A DNA stretch of 5,984 nt from Verrucomicrobiales bacterium (GTDB lineage Bacteria > Verrucomicrobiota > Verrucomicrobiia > Limisphaerales > Palsa-1400). The position numbers and the translations under genes were made by a program. The stretch spans positions 1-5,984 of the forward strand of contig JAQGOW010000035.1 of NCBI GenBank assembly GCA_028293405.1, written 5' to 3'. Shown piece by piece: positions 5,687-5,984 of the stretch (the stretch's first letter is position 1; every line of letters starts with the position of its first letter). Under the pieces are notes generated by a model. The model searched no databases. It saw only the letters and a program-made list of their open reading frames with translations, and was not told the origin of the DNA.

Positions 5687-5833
5687 CTTTTCAAAATTGT
5701 TATTTGGTCTTTTAAAAATTCGGTGCCACGGTGCGAGTCGATGACCAGTGCCAGGACGGCGAGATGCGTGTATGACGCATCAATCCGTGTAGGCACAGGC
5801 TAGTTTTTACTGTGAACGTGACTTTCATTAACG
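5655..5833 (-). ncRNA. Candidate attenuator leader or structured small RNA, unknown class
   Basis: A transcript from the promoter at 5840-5867 would start near 5833 and reach the terminator after about 180 nt without a convincing coding region. It contains a long imperfect hairpin (5744-5800). Next comes a segment, GACTCGCACCGTGG (5739 down to 5726), complementary over 14 bp with one bulge to the loop and 5' arm of the terminator (5685 down to 5671). Pairing there would prevent the terminator from forming. Part of the same segment, CCGTGGCAC (5731 down to 5723), can instead pair with GTGCC-TAC-ACGG (5796 down to 5785) in the upstream hairpin, a nine-pair helix with a three-base bulge. These alternatives resemble a transcription attenuator or riboswitch controlling the gene at 5153-5551. 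The other reading is a stand-alone small RNA. I find no match to the conserved cores of the riboswitch classes I know. The ligand or trigger is unknown. Confidence 0.5.
5744..5800 (-). repeat. 57-nt imperfect hairpin in the leader RNA
   Basis: Paired blocks from outside in are 5744-5746/5798-5800 (two GC pairs and a G-U), 5748-5752/5792-5796 (GTGCC/GGCAC), 5756-5759/5785-5788 (ACGG/CCGT) and 5763-5769/5775-5781 (GATGCGT/ACGCATC). They are separated by one 1x1 mismatch and two symmetric 3x3 internal loops, with a five-base apical loop. That is 19 pairs. The symmetric internal loops suggest a structured RNA element rather than a simple terminator. Confidence 0.55.
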
Positions 5834-5961
5834 AGGAGGATTATACGTGTTCGTATTATGTTGTCAACTCCTGGCGCGGATGGCAGGGTGTAAGTGGCTA
5901 TAAAGCCGCAGGTTGCAACGTGTATAATCCAACATTCAACGGGCCCAACAAGGGTGTATGA
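5812..5961 (+). other. Short open frame rich in Cys, Tyr, Trp and Asn; possible gene fragment
   Basis: The frame is open from about 5776 to a TGA at 5959-5961. From the GTG at 5812 it reads VNVTFINEEDYTCSYYVVNS, then WRGWQGVSGYKAAGCNVYNP and TFNGPNKGV, 49 residues. The composition looks like a secreted beta-rich domain and loosely recalls the Cys-rich secreted protein at 2804-3463. There is no Shine-Dalgarno sequence, signal peptide or ATG, and the frame overlaps the minus-strand promoter. It may be the C-terminal remnant of a decayed gene or simply chance. Confidence 0.2.
5840..5867 (-). promoter_or_regulatory. Near-consensus sigma-70 promoter driving the leader RNA
   Basis: On the minus strand TTGACA (5862-5867) and TATAAT (5840-5845) are both perfect, with a 16-base AT-rich spacer. 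Transcription would start near 5833 and run left into the structured leader, the terminator and then the gene at 5153-5551. It is the best promoter in the window. The 16-base spacer is one short of optimal. Confidence 0.7.
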
Positions 5962-5984
5962 CTTCGATGGTGAACCTAGATAAT

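Noticed and set aside
5575..5796. 73-residue minus-strand open frame
   Set aside because: It runs straight through the intrinsic terminator hairpin, and its basic tail is just the translation of the purine-rich tract before the next gene.
5834..5903. GAGGAGG followed by GTG, an 18-codon plus-strand mini-ORF
   Set aside because: The Shine-Dalgarno-like spacing is good, but the peptide is very short and featureless and the frame overlaps a consensus promoter on the other strand; most likely chance.
5923..5928. Plus-strand TATAAT
   Set aside because: There is no acceptable -35 at 15-19 bases upstream and no gene downstream within the window.

Overview
The window looks like a chromosomal segment from a verrucomicrobial (Verrucomicrobiota, Pedosphaera-like) bacterium. 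Four things point that way: a secreted protein with the NLRSIGCPDETIRDIVIADV motif, which I recall as recurrent in that group; a fused DUF1573 plus c-type cytochrome protein; a DUF1080 (3-keto-disaccharide hydrolase-like) gene; and a general lack of Shine-Dalgarno sequences. The assignment rests on protein-family recognition only. I see no tRNA, rRNA, CRISPR array, transposase or phage gene.

Left part (1-2740, all minus strand). A three-gene envelope/redox cluster reads leftward: a membrane-anchored DsbA-like thiol oxidoreductase with a CPYC active site, then an exported DUF1573/cytochrome c fusion with two CXXCH sites, then an 18-base gap and a membrane-anchored helical protein that runs off the left edge. 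A plausible common theme is protein maturation and electron transfer on the outer side of the inner membrane. The thiol oxidoreductase could act on the cysteines of its neighbours, but this is inferred from proximity only.

Middle part (2740-4200, minus strand). A strong intrinsic terminator separates the cluster from an orphan secreted protein with eight cysteines in its mature part. Upstream of that gene lie about 230 non-coding bases with two adjacent dyad symmetries, and then a small lipoprotein gene.

Right part (4340-5984). A plus-strand DUF1080 gene is broken by three single-base frameshifts. It faces a minus-strand 132-residue protein of unknown function across a perfect 14-bp hairpin, a likely bidirectional terminator. 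Upstream of the unknown gene is the most interesting stretch. A promoter with both sigma-70 hexamers perfect (TTGACA, 16 bp, TATAAT) fires toward the gene. The transcript would first pass a 57-nt imperfect hairpin and then an intrinsic terminator before reaching the gene. The 5' arm and loop of the terminator are complementary over 14 bp to a segment just downstream of the hairpin, and part of that segment can pair instead with the hairpin's own 5' strand. This is the layout of a transcription attenuator or riboswitch-like leader, or of a stand-alone structured RNA of about 180 nt. I do not recognise it as any known class.
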